Part shown: in pieces, positions 30,274 to 42,219 of the stretch
How positions within the stretch are numbered: the stretch's first letter is position 1
Layout of the letters: each line of letters starts with the position of its first letter
DNA from: Rhodocyclales bacterium
GTDB lineage: Bacteria; Pseudomonadota; Gammaproteobacteria; Burkholderiales; Rhodocyclaceae
NCBI GenBank assembly: GCA_026399475.1
Contig: JAPLQY010000020.1
Coordinates: forward strand, 1-64,000
Length of the DNA: 64,000 nt
Direction: 5' to 3'
The notes under the pieces: model-generated
What the model was told of the DNA's origin: nothing
The model's database searches: none
What the model saw: only the letters and a program-made list of their open reading frames with translations
Position numbers and translations under genes: made by a program

Positions 30274-32997
30274 TCAGCTCAGCTTGCCGTGACAGTGCTT
30301 GTATTTCTTGCCGCTACCGCAGGGACAGGGATCGTTGCGACCAACCTTGGGAGTATGCCGCTCGACAGGCTGCGCGGGTTTTGGCGTTGCAGCACCGAGC
30401 GCTTCGTCATAGTCGGCGTGGTGGTACTGCACGTTCTCGAGTTGTGGCGGGGCTTCCACCTCCTCGATCTGCTCTTCGCTATGCACTTCTACCGTCAGTA
30501 GCAGCTTGGATACTTCGCTGCGCACGGTTTGCAGCAGGCCCTCGAAGAGCTCGAACGCCTCGCGCTTGTATTCCTGCTTCGGATTCTTCTGCGCATAGCC
30601 GCGCAGATGGATACCCTGACGCAGGTGGTCGAGCGCCGAGAGGTGCTCACGCCAGTGGGTGTCGAGGCTTTGCAGCATCACGTTGCGCTCGAAGCCCGAC
30701 CAGGCGGCGGCATCGACATTGCCGGTTTTTTCGGCGTAGGCGGCATCGCCGGCATCCAGCAGGCGCCGCAGAATGTCGTCGTCACCCAGTTGCGGATCGG
30801 CCTTGATCCATTCGCCCACCGGCAGCTTCAGATGGAGTTCGGCCGCCAGCGCGGTTTCCAGACCGCCGACATCCCACTGTTCCTCGACGCTTTCGGCCGG
30901 AATATAGAGGCGGAACGTGTCGTGGATCTGTCCCTGGCGCATGGCTGTGATGGTTTCGGCGATGTCGGCACTGTCGAGCAGTTCGTTGCGCTGCTGATAA
31001 ATCACCTTGCGCTGGTCGTTGGACACATCGTCGTATTCGAGCAGTTGCTTGCGGATGTCGAAGTTGCGCTGCTCGACCTTGCGCTGTGCCGATTCGAGCG
31101 AACGACTGACCAGCGGATGCTCGATGGCCTCGCCCTCGGGCATCTTGAGGCGCACCATGATGGTGTTGAGACGCTCGCCGGCAAAGATCTTGAGCAGCGA
31201 ATCATCGAGCGCCAGATAAAAACGCGATGAGCCCGGGTCGCCCTGGCGCCCGGAGCGGCCGCGCAGCTGGTTGTCGATGCGGCGCGACTCGTGGCGTTCG
31301 GAACCGATGATGTGCAGGCCGCCCGCGGCCAGCACCTGGTTGTGCACGTCCTGCCATTCAGCCTTGAGTGCCGCAGTGCGGCTTTCCTTCTCATCCGCCG
31401 TCAGGGACTCGTCGTCACGGATGGCATTGGTCGGCTTTTCGATGTTGCCGCCGAGCACGATGTCGGTACCGCGGCCGGCCATGTTGGTGGCGATGGTGAT
31501 CATGCCGGGGCGGCCGGCCTCGGCCACGATCTCGGCTTCGCGCGCGTGCTGCTTGGCGTTCAGTACCTGATGCGGGAGCTTCTCCTTCTTCAGCAGATCA
31601 GAGAGCAGTTCGGAATTTTCGATCGACGTGGTGCCCGCCAGCACCGGCTGGCCGCGCTGGTGACAGGCGCGAATGTCAGCGATGATCGCAGCATGTTTCT
31701 CCGGCGCGGTGCGGTAGATCTGGTCGTTTTCGTCCTTGCGGATCATTGGCCGGTTGGTGGGGATCACCACGGTTTCCAGGCCGTAGATCTGGTGGAACTC
31801 GTAGGCTTCCGTATCCGCAGTGCCAGTCATCCCTGCGAGCTTGCCGTACATGCGGAAATAGTTCTGGAAGGTAATCGAGGCAAGGGTCTGGTTCTCGGCC
31901 TGGATCGATACGCCTTCCTTGGCCTCGACCGCCTGATGCAGGCCATCCGACCAGCGCCGGCCGGACATCAATCGTCCGGTGAATTCGTCGACAATGATCA
32001 CTTCGCCATCCTGCACCACGTACTGCTGGTCGCGGTGGTACAAAGTGTTTGCGCGCAGCGCGGCGTAAAGATGGTGGATGAGCAGGATGTTGGCCGGTTC
32101 GTACAGGCTGCTGCCCTCTGCCAGCATGCCAAGACGGGCAAGAATCTCTTCAGCCTTTTCGTGACCGGCTTCGGTCAGCAGCACCTGGTGCGCCTTGAGA
32201 TCGACCGTGTAATCCCCTGTGTCCACGTCACCCTCGCTCTTCGCCGCCTCGCCGGGAGTCAGCAGAGGCGGCACGGCATTCATGCGCAGATACAGTTCGG
32301 TATGGTCTTCGGCCTGGCCGGAGATGATCAGCGGCGTCCGCGCTTCATCGATCAGGATCGAGTCGACTTCATCGACGATGGCGTAGTTCAGGCCACGCTG
32401 TACCCGCTCTTCGGCTGCATACACCATGTTGTCGCGCAGGTAGTCGAAGCCGAATTCGTTGTTGGTGCCGTAGGTGATGTCGGCGGCGTAGGCCGCCTGT
32501 TTTTCATCGTGCGGCATTTGCGAAAGATTCACCCCCACGCTCAAGCCAAGGAAACGGTAGATGCGCCCCATCCACTCGGCATCGCGACTGGCGAGGTAAT
32601 CGTTGACCGTTATCAGATGCACGCCCTTGCCTGGAATCGCATTCAGATATACGGCGAGCGTCGCCGTCAGCGTCTTGCCTTCGCCAGTGCGCATTTCAGC
32701 GATCTTGCCGTAATGCAGCACCATGCCACCGACCAGCTGCATGTCGAAATGGCGCATGCCGAGCACGCGACGACCGGCCTCGCGCACCACGGCGAAGGCT
32801 TCGGGCAACAACGCATCCAGTGTCTCGCCTTGAGTGTGGCGGTTGCGGAACTCGTCCGTCTTCGCGCGCAGCGCCTCGTCGGAAAGCAGCGAAATGGCAG
32901 CTTCTAGCGCATTGATGCGAGCAACAGTCTGCGAGTACTGCTTGATCAGCCGGTCGTTGCGGCTGCCAAAAATCTTCTTGAGAAAGCCGGTAATCAT
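30274..32997 (-). CDS. secA: Protein translocase subunit SecA
   Basis: [29 protein letters not shown]-terminal [14 protein letters not shown] zinc motif. Confidence 0.97.
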   Translation of the reverse strand: MITGFLKKIFGSRNDRLIKQYSQTVARINALEAAISLLSDEALRAKTDEFRNRHTQGETLDALLPEAFAVVREAGRRVLGMRHFDMQLVGGMVLHYGKIAEMRTGEGKTLTATLAVYLNAIPGKGVHLITVNDYLASRDAEWMGRIYRFLGLSVGVNLSQMPHDEKQAAYAADITYGTNNEFGFDYLRDNMVYAAEERVQRGLNYAIVDEVDSILIDEARTPLIISGQAEDHTELYLRMNAVPPLLTPGEAAKSEGDVDTGDYTVDLKAHQVLLTEAGHEKAEEILARLGMLAEGSSLYEPANILLIHHLYAALRANTLYHRDQQYVVQDGEVIIVDEFTGRLMSGRRWSDGLHQAVEAKEGVSIQAENQTLASITFQNYFRMYGKLAGMTGTADTEAYEFHQIYGLETVVIPTNRPMIRKDENDQIYRTAPEKHAAIIADIRACHQRGQPVLAGTTSIENSELLSDLLKKEKLPHQVLNAKQHAREAEIVAEAGRPGMITIATNMAGRGTDIVLGGNIEKPTNAIRDDESLTADEKESRTAALKAEWQDVHNQVLAAGGLHIIGSERHESRRIDNQLRGRSGRQGDPGSSRFYLALDDSLLKIFAGERLNTIMVRLKMPEGEAIEHPLVSRSLESAQRKVEQRNFDIRKQLLEYDDVSNDQRKVIYQQRNELLDSADIAETITAMRQGQIHDTFRLYIPAESVEEQWDVGGLETALAAELHLKLPVGEWIKADPQLGDDDILRRLLDAGDAAYAEKTGNVDAAAWSGFERNVMLQSLDTHWREHLSALDHLRQGIHLRGYAQKNPKQEYKREAFELFEGLLQTVRSEVSKLLLTVEVHSEEQIEEVEAPPQLENVQYHHADYDEALGAATPKPAQPVERHTPKVGRNDPCPCGSGKKYKHCHGKLS

Positions 32998-33013
32998 CTT
33001 TTCATCACTCAGA

Positions 33014-33165
33014 AACCGGCTTCAGAGAAAGCTAATGCCCGCGAATGCGGGCGTTATGCTGAAACTAAAGCCGGTTATCATTTTTATATCAATCAGAAAC
33101 CGGCTTCAGAGAAAGCTAATGCCCGCGCAAGCGGGCCTTATGCTGGAACCAAAACCGGAGATCAT
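33014..33165. repeat. Tandem pair of ~84-bp-period palindromic units (family B)
   Basis: AGAAACCGGCTTCAGAGAAAGCTAATGCCCGCG.A.GCGGGC.TTATGCTG repeated at 33014 and 33098; each is internally self-complementary. Confidence 0.8.
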
Positions 33166-33253
33166 GGGGTACGCAGCCGCAAATCGGCCGCGAAAAACAA
33201 AGAAGCAATTTTAGCATGCAGGGAGGACTCGCCTCCCGGAACACTCAGTGGCT

Positions 33254-34201
33254 TCAGTGCCGGTGTGCGGCGGGCCGTTGCGTCGCCTGTGCCAAGCGCA
33301 GGAAGCGATCCGGGTTCTGCGCCAGGCCGCGAATGCGTACTTCAAAATGCAGGTGCGGGCCGGTGGAGCGGCCGGTGGAACCTACTTCGGCTATCTTCTG
33401 GCCGCGTTTGACCAACTGCCCCGGCTTGACGAGAATTCTGGATGCATGGGCGTAACGCGTGGTCAAATCCTTGCCGTGATCGATTTCCACCAGATTGCCG
33501 TATTGGGGATGACGCTCTGCGCTGACAACCACCCCGGCAGCCGCAGCGCGAATGCTGGTACCGGGGGTGGCCACAAAATCCACTCCCTCATGCATTGCCC
33601 GTTCGCCGGTAAAGGGATCGACGCGCCAGCCGTAAGTTGAAGCGTTCCATTGCACTTCGACCGGCAGGCTGGTGGGCAACAGGCTTTTCCTGATCCGGTC
33701 CTCCAGCATCTGCGACTCGATCATGGAAATCGTGTCGGATTTCGCTTCGACCCGATACGCCAGCGCATCGACCGCACGCTGCAGTTCCGTCGAAGACATC
33801 GCCGCGGGCAGCACCAGCGGTCCACCGCGGCCATCCGGCTTTGCTTCAAACGCCTTCAGCTCCTGGGGCTTGACACCTGCCATGCCGGCGAGACGTTCGC
33901 CTATGGTGTCGAGACGCAGCAGCTGAGCCTGCATTTCGCCCAGCTTGACCGCCATGGCGTTGAGGTTTTCGCGGACAAAATCCTTCGAGCGCTGCGCTTC
34001 TTCGGCATTCATGGCGCGTAACAGTTCCTGCAGGAACGGAAGACGAATTTCCGCGGCATGGCGCACGGTGACATAGGAAAACAGCGACGACACTACAAGG
34101 ACCGAGGTAAACAGAGCCCCGGCAAAAAGCAAGGCATGACCCCAAGTCAGCGTAATGCTTCTTGCGGTTGCCATTCGGTCAGAGACGAGAATAATATGCA
34201 T
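33254..34201 (-). CDS. M23-family metallopeptidase
   Basis: FTGERAMHEGVDFVATPGTSIRAAAAGVV, TGRSTGPHLHFEVR. Confidence 0.92.
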   Translation of the reverse strand: MHIILVSDRMATARSITLTWGHALLFAGALFTSVLVVSSLFSYVTVRHAAEIRLPFLQELLRAMNAEEAQRSKDFVRENLNAMAVKLGEMQAQLLRLDTIGERLAGMAGVKPQELKAFEAKPDGRGGPLVLPAAMSSTELQRAVDALAYRVEAKSDTISMIESQMLEDRIRKSLLPTSLPVEVQWNASTYGWRVDPFTGERAMHEGVDFVATPGTSIRAAAAGVVVSAERHPQYGNLVEIDHGKDLTTRYAHASRILVKPGQLVKRGQKIAEVGSTGRSTGPHLHFEVRIRGLAQNPDRFLRLAQATQRPAAHRH

Positions 34202-34219
34202 CCCTTCCCTCCCTTCAGG

Positions 34220-34273
34220 TTCGTTTTAGTAACGGCATAAGCAACGGCTAGCCTTCACTGAAACTTCGTTTTC
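34220..34273 (-). repeat. Family A palindromic repeat, inverted and shortened copy
   Basis: Reverse complement AAAACGAAGTTTCAGTGAAGGCTAG...CCGTTACTAAAACGAA matches the ends of the 61.1 kb units. Confidence 0.6.
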
Positions 34274-34274
34274 G

Positions 34275-34712
34275 ATGACATCGCGCAGTCTCCAGGAACA
34301 CCTTGCCTCCGGTGACAGCATGGCGCGGCTTGCTGCCCACGCCCAACGTCTGCTCCAATTCCAGCGTCTTCTGGAAGTTGCCCTACCGGTGGCGCTGAGG
34401 CCTCATGCCCGGGTAGCCAACTTTCGCCTGGGGAAATTATTTATCCACGCCGCCAACGGCGCGGTCGCGGCGAAGATCCGTCAATTCGGACCACGTCTCG
34501 CCGACGATTTATCGAATAAGGGGACAAAGGTTACTCAAATTGAGGTCCGAGTGCAAGCCCGAAACCCTTCTTCGCCACAACCCAAGCACGAAAGGCCTGC
34601 TCCACCAGGTTCAAAACAAAAGCAAGGACTCACTGCGTTGGCCAGCAGCCTACCCGACGAGTCGCCGCTCAAGGGCGCGCTGGAGCGCCTGCTCCGTAGC
34701 GTCAAAGAATGA
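34275..34712 (+). CDS. DUF721/DciA-like protein
   Basis: LQEHLASGDSMARLAAHAQRLLQFQRLLEVALP and KLFIHAANGAVAAKIRQFGPRL. Confidence 0.7.
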   Translation: MTSRSLQEHLASGDSMARLAAHAQRLLQFQRLLEVALPVALRPHARVANFRLGKLFIHAANGAVAAKIRQFGPRLADDLSNKGTKVTQIEVRVQARNPSSPQPKHERPAPPGSKQKQGLTALASSLPDESPLKGALERLLRSVKE

Positions 34713-34884
34713 TCAGACGCTCGGCCATCATCAGCATCAGGACCAGAAAGGCAAAAATCAGCGCCACCTTGGCGACACGACCTGACAGGACAAGATAGCG
34801 CCGGTCGCGGGTGAATAGCCAGGCAAGCAGGCCGCTGCCGATGGTGATCGCCGTGAGTATGCCGACGATCCTGAGCAGCAGCAT
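34702..34884 (-). CDS. Small two-TM membrane protein (60 aa)
   Basis: MLLLRIVGILTAITIGSGLLAWLFTRDRRYLVLSGRVAKVALIFAFLVLMLMMAERLIIL immediately downstream of lpxC. Confidence 0.6.
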   Translation of the reverse strand: MLLLRIVGILTAITIGSGLLAWLFTRDRRYLVLSGRVAKVALIFAFLVLMLMMAERLIIL

Positions 34885-34886
34885 GT

Positions 34887-35801
34887 CTAGACCAGTTTCG
34901 GATACAGCCGGGCGATGGTCCCCGGCGCTTCCTCGGCGCGCTGGAAGCTGACCAGTTCCCAAGCGGATGCGTCGGCCAGCAACGCACGCAGCAGCTGGTT
35001 GTTCAATGCATGCCCCGACTTGTGTGCCGAAAATGCTCCCAGCAGGGGATGGCCGGCGAGATAGAGATCGCCGATGGCGTCGAGGATCTTGTGCTTGACG
35101 AACTCGTCCGCGTAACGCAATCCGTCGCTGTTGAGAATCCGGTATTCGTCCATCACGATCGCGTTCTCCAGGCTGCCACCCAGCGCCAGGCCCTGATCGC
35201 GCAGGGCTTCCACATCCTGCATGAAGCCGAAAGTGCGGGCGCGTGCCACTTCGCGCAAATAGGATTGATCGGCAAAATCGATTCGGGCGCGCGAGGCGGA
35301 GCGGTCTACCGCCGGGTGATTGAAAACGATCGAGAATTCCAGACTGAAACCGTCGTAGGGCGACAGCCTGGCCCACTTGTCGCCATCCTTCACTTCCACG
35401 GTCTTTTTCACGCGGAGGAATTTCTTGGCGGCATTCTGTTCTTCGATTCCAGCCGACTGCAGCAGAAAAACGAAGGGCGCCGCCGATCCGTCCATGATCG
35501 GCAACTCAGCCGCGTCGACATCAACATAGATGTTGTCGATACCGAGTCCGGCCAGGGCCGACATCAGGTGCTCGACCGTGGCCACCTTGACCCCGCCCTT
35601 CTCCAGGCAGGACGCCAGCCGGGTATCGCCTACACCGAAGGGGTCTGCCTTGAGGTCGACCGGCGGCACGAGATCGACACGCCGAAAGACGACACCGGTA
35701 TTCGGCTGCGCCGGACGAAGGACGAGCGACACCTTGACGCCGGAGTGGAGACCCACGCCGGTAGCCTTGACGACTGATTTGAGGGTGCGCTGACGAAGCA
35801 T
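34887..35801 (-). CDS. lpxC: UDP-3-O-acyl-N-acetylglucosamine deacetylase
   Basis: [51 protein letters not shown]. Confidence 0.96.
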   Translation of the reverse strand: MLRQRTLKSVVKATGVGLHSGVKVSLVLRPAQPNTGVVFRRVDLVPPVDLKADPFGVGDTRLASCLEKGGVKVATVEHLMSALAGLGIDNIYVDVDAAELPIMDGSAAPFVFLLQSAGIEEQNAAKKFLRVKKTVEVKDGDKWARLSPYDGFSLEFSIVFNHPAVDRSASRARIDFADQSYLREVARARTFGFMQDVEALRDQGLALGGSLENAIVMDEYRILNSDGLRYADEFVKHKILDAIGDLYLAGHPLLGAFSAHKSGHALNNQLLRALLADASAWELVSFQRAEEAPGTIARLYPKLV

Positions 35802-35855
35802 CGGGCTGTGATGGAAACCAAAATGGTGCGGGGCGTCAATTTTATCACGCAAGCC

Positions 35856-35887
35856 CGGCCCGGCGGGAGGAGGCGCCCGCCGGGCCG
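35856..35887 (-). terminator. Terminator-like hairpin downstream of ftsZ
   Basis: CGGCCCGGCGGG-AGGAGGCG-CCCGCCGGGCCG, 12-bp stem. Confidence 0.5.
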
Positions 35888-35903
35888 GTTGCGAACGGGC
35901 CGG

Positions 35904-37094
35904 TCAGTCGGACTGGCGGCGCAGGAAGGCAGGAATATCGTACTTGTCGACTCCGGAAGCAGCCATGGCATCTGCCTGGGCGTTGCGTGGCATGCTCCCG
36001 CGTGCGCTGCTGGTAACGCTGGAAAGATCAATCTGCATGCCGACCCCGACATCGTACACCGGCAGGTTGTCGGTTCCGGTACGGAGGCCGACGGCTTCGA
36101 CCATTCTGATGCTCGGCTTGGCTGCCTCGCGTGCCGCGACAATCCCGAGACCGGTGGCAACCACGGTAACCCGCAACTGGTCTTCCATGGTCTCGTCAAA
36201 CACCGCACCGCAGATTACGGTAGCCTCGGGGGCCGTGTATTGACGAATGGTTTTCATCACCTCCTTGTACTCCTTGAGGCCAAGCGTGGTGCTGGCGGTA
36301 ATGTTCACCAATACGCCGCGGGCGCCTGAAAGTTCGATCCCCTCCAGCAGTGGACTGGCCACCGCCTCTTCCGCAGCGACACGGGCGCGATCAACGCCGG
36401 CAGCGACGGCAGAACCCATCATGGCCTTGCCCATTTCTCCCATGACGGTGCGTACGTCTTCGAAGTCGACGTTAACCAGGCCCGGCACGTTGATGATTTC
36501 GGCGATTCCGCCCACCGCGTTGCGCAACACATTGTCGGCCGCCTGGAAAGCTTCCAGCATGCTGACCTCGTCGCCGAGCACTTCTTCGAGTTTCTCGTTG
36601 AGGATGATGATCAGCGAATCGACGTGAAGCGCGAGTTCAGCGACGCCTTCTTCGGCCAGGCGTTTGCGCTTGCCTTCGTATTCGAAGGGTTTGGTAACCA
36701 CCGCCACAGTCAGGATGCCCAGTTCGCGCGCGACCTCGGCCACCACCGGACCGGCACCGGTGCCGGTGCCGCCGCCCATGCCGGCGGTAATGAAGACCAT
36801 GTGCGCACCTCGCAGCGCGTCAGCGATGCGTTCGCGGTCAAGCACAGCCAGTTCTCTGGCCTTTTCCGGTTTGCCGCCGGCGCCCAGCCCGGGGCCGAGT
36901 TGCAACTTGACGTGGGCAGTGCTTTTCTTCAGCGCCTGCGCATCAGTGTTGCAGCAAATGAATTCGACGCCGCCGACGCCTTCCCGGATCATGTGCTCGA
37001 CCGCATTGCCGCCTGCGCCGCCGACGCCGACAACCTTGATCACGGTGGAGCCCGTCTCCGCTTCCAATGCCACTACTTCCTCAAGTTCAAACAT
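35904..37094 (-). CDS. ftsZ: Cell division protein FtsZ
   Basis: GVGGAGGNAVEHM, GGGTGTGAGPV, C-terminal KYDIPAFLRRQ. Confidence 0.97.
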   Translation of the reverse strand: MFELEEVVALEAETGSTVIKVVGVGGAGGNAVEHMIREGVGGVEFICCNTDAQALKKSTAHVKLQLGPGLGAGGKPEKARELAVLDRERIADALRGAHMVFITAGMGGGTGTGAGPVVAEVARELGILTVAVVTKPFEYEGKRKRLAEEGVAELALHVDSLIIILNEKLEEVLGDEVSMLEAFQAADNVLRNAVGGIAEIINVPGLVNVDFEDVRTVMGEMGKAMMGSAVAAGVDRARVAAEEAVASPLLEGIELSGARGVLVNITASTTLGLKEYKEVMKTIRQYTAPEATVICGAVFDETMEDQLRVTVVATGLGIVAAREAAKPSIRMVEAVGLRTGTDNLPVYDVGVGMQIDLSSVTSSARGSMPRNAQADAMAASGVDKYDIPAFLRRQSD

Positions 37095-37121
37095 TCTCGC
37101 CTCCTGAAATGACCCACTGAA

Positions 37122-38211
37122 TCAAAAATTCCTGGTGAACCACGCCCTCATCCGCGCCAGAACCTGCCCAAAATTTCTTGGGCTCTGCGCCTTCATGCCG
37201 CGGTGACGCTGCGCCACCCCCTCCAACAACAAGCCCATCGCCGTGGAGTAGCGCGGATTACGCACGTAATCGCGGAGATTGCCGTCGTAATGCGGCATCG
37301 ACAACTTCACGGTATTGTGAAAAACCTCCTCCCCCAGATCGGCCATGCCCGGCATTTGCGCGGCGCCCCCGGTCAGCACGATGCCCGCTCTCAGCAGGCG
37401 CTCCTTGCCGCTGCGATGCAGCTCTTCCTGTACCTTCTGGAAGATTTCCTCGACACGCGGCTGGATGAAGCCCGCCAGGGTCTGGCGCGACAGCTGGGTC
37501 GCCGGACGATCGCCGACGCCGGGCACTGTGGCGGATCGCGCCGTGCACGAAGACAGCTACGTCGGTGGTGCCGCCGCCGATATCGACCAGGCAGACGCCG
37601 ACATCCTTCTCGTCCTCGGTCAGCACCGCGTAACCTGAGGCGAGCGGTTGCAGCACCAGGTCGACCACTTCGAGGCCGCAGCGATGCACGCATTTGACGA
37701 TGTTCTGCACCGCCGTCACCGCGCCGGTGACAAGATGCACCTTGACGTCAAGCCGCTTGGCATCCATGCCGATCGGCTCCTTGACGCCGTCCTGGCCATC
37801 GACGATGAACTCCTGCACCAGCGTGTGCAAAATCTGGTCGTCGGCCGAAATCGACGTAGCATTGGCCGCCTCGATCGCGCGCTCGACATCGAACTGGGTG
37901 ACCTCCTTGTCGCGCACGACGGCCATGCCCGAAGAATCCTTGCTCTTGATATGGCTGCCGGCGATCCCCGTATACACCTCGCGCACCTTGCAACCCGCCA
38001 TCATCTCCACTTCGGCGATCGCCCTGGAGATCGAATTCACGGTGGCTTCGATGTTGATCACCATGCCGCGCTTCAAGCCGCTGGACTCCTGGGTGCCCAG
38101 CCCGAGTATGCCCAGCCGACCCTCGGCATCCAGCTCGCCGACGATGGCGACGATCTTGGAGGTGCCGATGTCGAGGCCGACGATCAGGTCACGTTTCGCT
38201 TCTTTACTCAT
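37122..38211 (-). pseudogene. ftsA: ftsA with internal deletion and frameshift (or assembly error)
   Basis: N-terminal part (37258..38211 frame) matches FtsA to GGGTTDVAVFVHGAIRHS; the remainder continues in a second frame from VPGVGDRPATQLSRQTLAGFI to 37122; roughly 48 codons are missing. Confidence 0.85.
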
Positions 38212-39017
38212 CAGCTCTTGCTCGCCCTCAGGGCGAATCCATTGGGATAACGCATATCGACTACGCCAATGGCTTGCAGGCGGCTCTTGGCCATGCTGCT
38301 CACTGCTGCATAGTGAGTCGTGAATCGGTTCAGCCGCTCTATCAGCGGATGCTTGGGCTGGTCGCGGCCCAGTTCGAGCAATGCGCCATCGTCAAGCCTG
38401 ATTTGCCAAGCTTCCCGCGCCGAAAGATGAATGGCGACCGGCTTGCGCCCGATGCTAGCCAGGTCATCGCTGAACTCGTGGTAGCGAGCCAGCAGACGGG
38501 GCGCCGAACCCTCCGGACCGACAAAGGCCGGCAGGGATTCTCGCGTGGAAGCCATGAACACCTCGCCGCGCATGCTGACCAGACGCGACTCGCCATCCTG
38601 CGGGGTCCAGCGGGCGGCGGCGCGATGCTCTTCAAGGGTCAATTCGATGCCATCCGGCCATAGGCGGCGCAGGGAGACTGAACGAACCCAGGGCATGCGC
38701 TCGAAAGCAGCCTGAGCAGTTTCCAGATTCACTGTGAAAAAATTCCCGGCCAAGGCATTGCGCGCCGTGTTTTCAATCTGCGCCTGCGAGACCTGGTCAA
38801 GCGGTGTTGCGACCACCAACTGATTCAACGGAAACACCGGCAGACGTTGCAGAGCCATGGCCCCTGCCCATGCCAGCAAGCCGCCACCGACCAGAAACAA
38901 CAGGTCGGCCAGGAGGTTGATCAACATCGGTCGATCCCAGAAGCTGTCGCCGCTGCCCGGCTCGGTCCGCGTGTTGCCCCGGGTTTTCCCTATTGAGCTT
39001 GCCCGCGCCTTAGCCAT
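38211..39017 (-). CDS. ftsQ: Cell division protein FtsQ
   Basis: Single TM then POTRA-like domain ([39 protein letters not shown]); position in cluster. Confidence 0.93.
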   Translation of the reverse strand: MAKARASSIGKTRGNTRTEPGSGDSFWDRPMLINLLADLLFLVGGGLLAWAGAMALQRLPVFPLNQLVVATPLDQVSQAQIENTARNALAGNFFTVNLETAQAAFERMPWVRSVSLRRLWPDGIELTLEEHRAAARWTPQDGESRLVSMRGEVFMASTRESLPAFVGPEGSAPRLLARYHEFSDDLASIGRKPVAIHLSAREAWQIRLDDGALLELGRDQPKHPLIERLNRFTTHYAAVSSMAKSRLQAIGVVDMRYPNGFALRASKS

Positions 39018-39921
39018 AGCTGGCCTCTTCGAGCAGTCTGAGGACCAGTTGGGTAAATGGGATTCCTGCCGCCCGCGCCGCCATCGGCACCAGCGAGTGG
39101 TCGGTCATGCCGGGCGATGTATTCGCCTCCAGGCAATAGCTGCGCCCTTCCGCATCCAGCATCAGATCCATGCGCCCCCAGCCGCGCCCGCCGAGCACGG
39201 CAAAGGCTCGCAGTGCCAGATCGCGCATCTCGCTTTCGCGCTCCTCGCCGAGCCCACTGGGAATCCGGTACTCCGTGTCATCGCGCAGATACTTGGCATC
39301 GTAGTCGTAGAAATCGGTCGTCGGCACGATGCGAATCACCGGCAGAGCCTGGCCGGCGAGGATGCCGACGGTAAACTCGCCGCCGGCCAGATATCTCTCG
39401 GCGATTACGCAGGAGTCGAAGCGGGCCGCGAGTTCATAGGCAGCGCGCAGACCGCCCGCCTGCTTGACCTTGCTTATGCCGATGCTGGAGCCCTCATTGG
39501 CCGGTTTGACGAACAGTGGCAGGCCCAGCCGAGCCTCGACGGCAGCAAAATCGCTGGCGGCATCCAGCACAACGTAATCCGGCACCGGCAAACCGATAGC
39601 CTGCCAGACCAGCTTGGAGCGCCACTTGTCCATCGCCAGGGCGGAGGCCAGCACGCCGCTGCCGGTGTAGGGAATCGCCAGCAGGTCGAGCGCACCCTGC
39701 AAGGTGCCATCCTCGCCGCCACGGCCATGCAGTGCGATGAAGACACGCTTGAAACCCTCGGCATGCAGCGCCTCGAGCGCCTTGTCCTGCGGATCAAAAC
39801 AGTGTGCATCGACGCCAGACGAACGCAGCGCGGCCAGCACTGCTGTCCCGCTTTTCAGCGAGACCTCGCGCTCGGCCGACTTGCCGCCCATCATTACTGC
39901 CACCTTGCCGAAATCCATCAA
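39010..39921 (-). CDS. ddl: D-alanine--D-alanine ligase
   Basis: [44 protein letters not shown]. Confidence 0.96.
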   Translation of the reverse strand: MMDFGKVAVMMGGKSAEREVSLKSGTAVLAALRSSGVDAHCFDPQDKALEALHAEGFKRVFIALHGRGGEDGTLQGALDLLAIPYTGSGVLASALAMDKWRSKLVWQAIGLPVPDYVVLDAASDFAAVEARLGLPLFVKPANEGSSIGISKVKQAGGLRAAYELAARFDSCVIAERYLAGGEFTVGILAGQALPVIRIVPTTDFYDYDAKYLRDDTEYRIPSGLGEERESEMRDLALRAFAVLGGRGWGRMDLMLDAEGRSYCLEANTSPGMTDHSLVPMAARAAGIPFTQLVLRLLEEASYG

Positions 39922-40841
39922 ACTCCTTCTCCATCCTGCCCGGAATGAGCATCCATCTCGCCCAGAATCCGCACCTCGCGCACCAGGGAAATGCCGAACA
40001 TTTCCTCGACTTTTGCCTGAACCCGGCCGATTAGCATTTCTATCGCACTCGCGCTTCCCGCGCCCTTGGGATTAACGATGAAATTCGCATGCTTTTCGGA
40101 AACCTGCGCGCCATCGATCTGTGTGCCCTTGAGCCCGGCGGCCTCGATGAGGCGCGCGGCATGGTCGCCGGATGGGTTCCTGAACACCGATCCGGCGTTG
40201 GGCAATTGCAGCGGCTGGGTGGCGATGCGTCGCTCCAGCAGTTCGCGCAGACGCGCACGGGCCACTGCTGCATCCCCCTCTGGAAAGCGGAACCATGCAC
40301 CGGCAAAAATTTCATCGCTGGCGCTTTTTAGCCCGACGTGGCGATAACCGATGGCGAAATCCTCCGGACCACGGATGATTGGCTCACCGTCGCGGTTGAG
40401 CATCAGCACCCGTTCCACATAACGCCAGGTCTCGCCGCCATGACAGCCGGCATTCATTGCCAGCGCGCCGCCCACGGTCCCGGGAATGCCGGCCAGGAAC
40501 TCGGCCTCGGCACAGGCCTGGTTGCCTACAAAACGGGCGAGCTTGGGCGAGGCGACGCCGGCCTCGGCATAAAAACTGCCATCCGCTTCGCGGCGCAGGA
40601 CATCGAGCGCGCCATGAGTGAAAATCGCCGTGCCGTCGAAGCCGCCGTCGCGCACCAGCAGGTTGCTGCCGAGGCCGACCAGCAGCAGCGGCTCGTCGAG
40701 GCGCAACCTGGTCAGAAATACCGCGAGGTCGTCCAGGTCGACCGGGAAAAAGGCGCGTGCCACCGGCCCGCCGGCCCGCCACGAAACGTGGCCGGCCATA
40801 GGCTCGTTCTGCCTGAGGACGCCACGCAACTCAGCCATCAA
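39918..40841 (-). CDS. murB: UDP-N-acetylmuramate dehydrogenase
   Basis: [45 protein letters not shown]. Confidence 0.95.
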   Translation of the reverse strand: MMAELRGVLRQNEPMAGHVSWRAGGPVARAFFPVDLDDLAVFLTRLRLDEPLLLVGLGSNLLVRDGGFDGTAIFTHGALDVLRREADGSFYAEAGVASPKLARFVGNQACAEAEFLAGIPGTVGGALAMNAGCHGGETWRYVERVLMLNRDGEPIIRGPEDFAIGYRHVGLKSASDEIFAGAWFRFPEGDAAVARARLRELLERRIATQPLQLPNAGSVFRNPSGDHAARLIEAAGLKGTQIDGAQVSEKHANFIVNPKGAGSASAIEMLIGRVQAKVEEMFGISLVREVRILGEMDAHSGQDGEGV

Positions 40842-42219
40842 CCAACTTCCCCGGCACGCCGCCGATGGAACCGGCGCCCATGGTGATCACCACGTCGCCG
40901 TCGCGAACCGCTGCCAGAATCGCTGCCGGCATGGCCGCAATGTCTTCGACAAATATCGGTTCGACCTTGCCTGCAACGCGTAATGCGCGCACCAGGGTGC
41001 GGCTGTCAGCGGCGATGATCGGCGCCTCGCCGGCGGCGTACACTTCGCCCAGCACCAGAGTATCGACCCCGCTCAACACCTTGACGAAATCCTCGAAGCA
41101 GTCCCGGGTGCGTGTATAGCGATGTGGCTGAAAGGCCAGTACCAGCCGACGGCCAGGGAATGCACCGCGCGCCGCATCGAGGGTGGCTGCCATTTCCACC
41201 GGATGATGGCCGTAGTCGTCGACCAAAGTAAATGTTCCGCCCGCCGGACAGGCGATCTCGCCGCACCGCTGAAAGCGCCGGCCGACACCCCGGAACTCGG
41301 CCAGCGCGGTGATGATCGCGGTGTCAGTAACGCCGACTTCTGTCGCCACCGCAATAGCTGCCAGCGCATTCAGCACATTGTGGCGTCCTGGCAGGTTGAG
41401 CACTATGGGCAAACGACTCACGCTGCCATTGGTCCGCACACAGGTAAAACGCATCGTGCCAGCCTCGGCCACCACGTTTTCGGCGCGGAAATTGGCGTCG
41501 GTGTCGATGCCGTAGGTGACGATCTGTTTCGCCACGCGAGGGATGATCTCGCGCACGTTCGGATCGTCACCGCAGACTACGGCAACGCCATAGAACGGCA
41601 GCCGGTGCAGGAAATCGACAAACGCCTGCTTCAGGCGGCCGAAATCATGGCCGTAGGTTTCCATGTGATCGGCGTCGATGTTGGTGACCACCGAAACCAC
41701 GGGAGACAGAAACAGAAAGGAGGCATCCGACTCATCGGCCTCGGCCACCAGAAATTCACCGGTCCCCAGCTTGGCATTGGCGCCGGCGGAATTCAGCCGG
41801 CCGCCAATAACGAAGGTTGGATCGAGACCACCCTCGGCCAGGCAACTGGCGACCAGGCTGGTCGTCGTTGTCTTGCCGTGGGTGCCGGCAATCGCGATAC
41901 CCTGCTTGATGCGCATCAGTTCGGCCAGCATCTGCGCCCGGGGCACCACCGGTATGCGACGTTCCCGCGCCATGACCACTTCCGCGTTGTCTTCGCGCAC
42001 CGCGGTCGACACCACCACCGCGTCGGCCAGCGCAACATTCTGCGCCCCATGCCCGATCGCAATGCGTATGCCCTGCGCCGCCAGGCGCCGCGTGGTTGCG
42101 CTTTCATTCAGATCCGAGCCACTGACCTCGAAACCCTGATTCGCCAGCACCTCGGCTATGCCCGACATGCCCGAGCCGCCGATTCCGACGAAGTGGATGC
42201 GTTTGACTTTGTGTTTCAT
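40831..42219 (-). CDS. murC: UDP-N-acetylmuramate--L-alanine ligase
   Basis: [38 protein letters not shown]. Confidence 0.96.
   Translation of the reverse strand: MKHKVKRIHFVGIGGSGMSGIAEVLANQGFEVSGSDLNESATTRRLAAQGIRIAIGHGAQNVALADAVVVSTAVREDNAEVVMARERRIPVVPRAQMLAELMRIKQGIAIAGTHGKTTTTSLVASCLAEGGLDPTFVIGGRLNSAGANAKLGTGEFLVAEADESDASFLFLSPVVSVVTNIDADHMETYGHDFGRLKQAFVDFLHRLPFYGVAVVCGDDPNVREIIPRVAKQIVTYGIDTDANFRAENVVAEAGTMRFTCVRTNGSVSRLPIVLNLPGRHNVLNALAAIAVATEVGVTDTAIITALAEFRGVGRRFQRCGEIACPAGGTFTLVDDYGHHPVEMAATLDAARGAFPGRRLVLAFQPHRYTRTRDCFEDFVKVLSGVDTLVLGEVYAAGEAPIIAADSRTLVRALRVAGKVEPIFVEDIAAMPAAILAAVRDGDVVITMGAGSIGGVPGKLVDG

Noticed and set aside
31291-32907. 538-aa plus-strand ORF opposite secA
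   Set aside because: Antisense shadow of secA with no recognisable domain.
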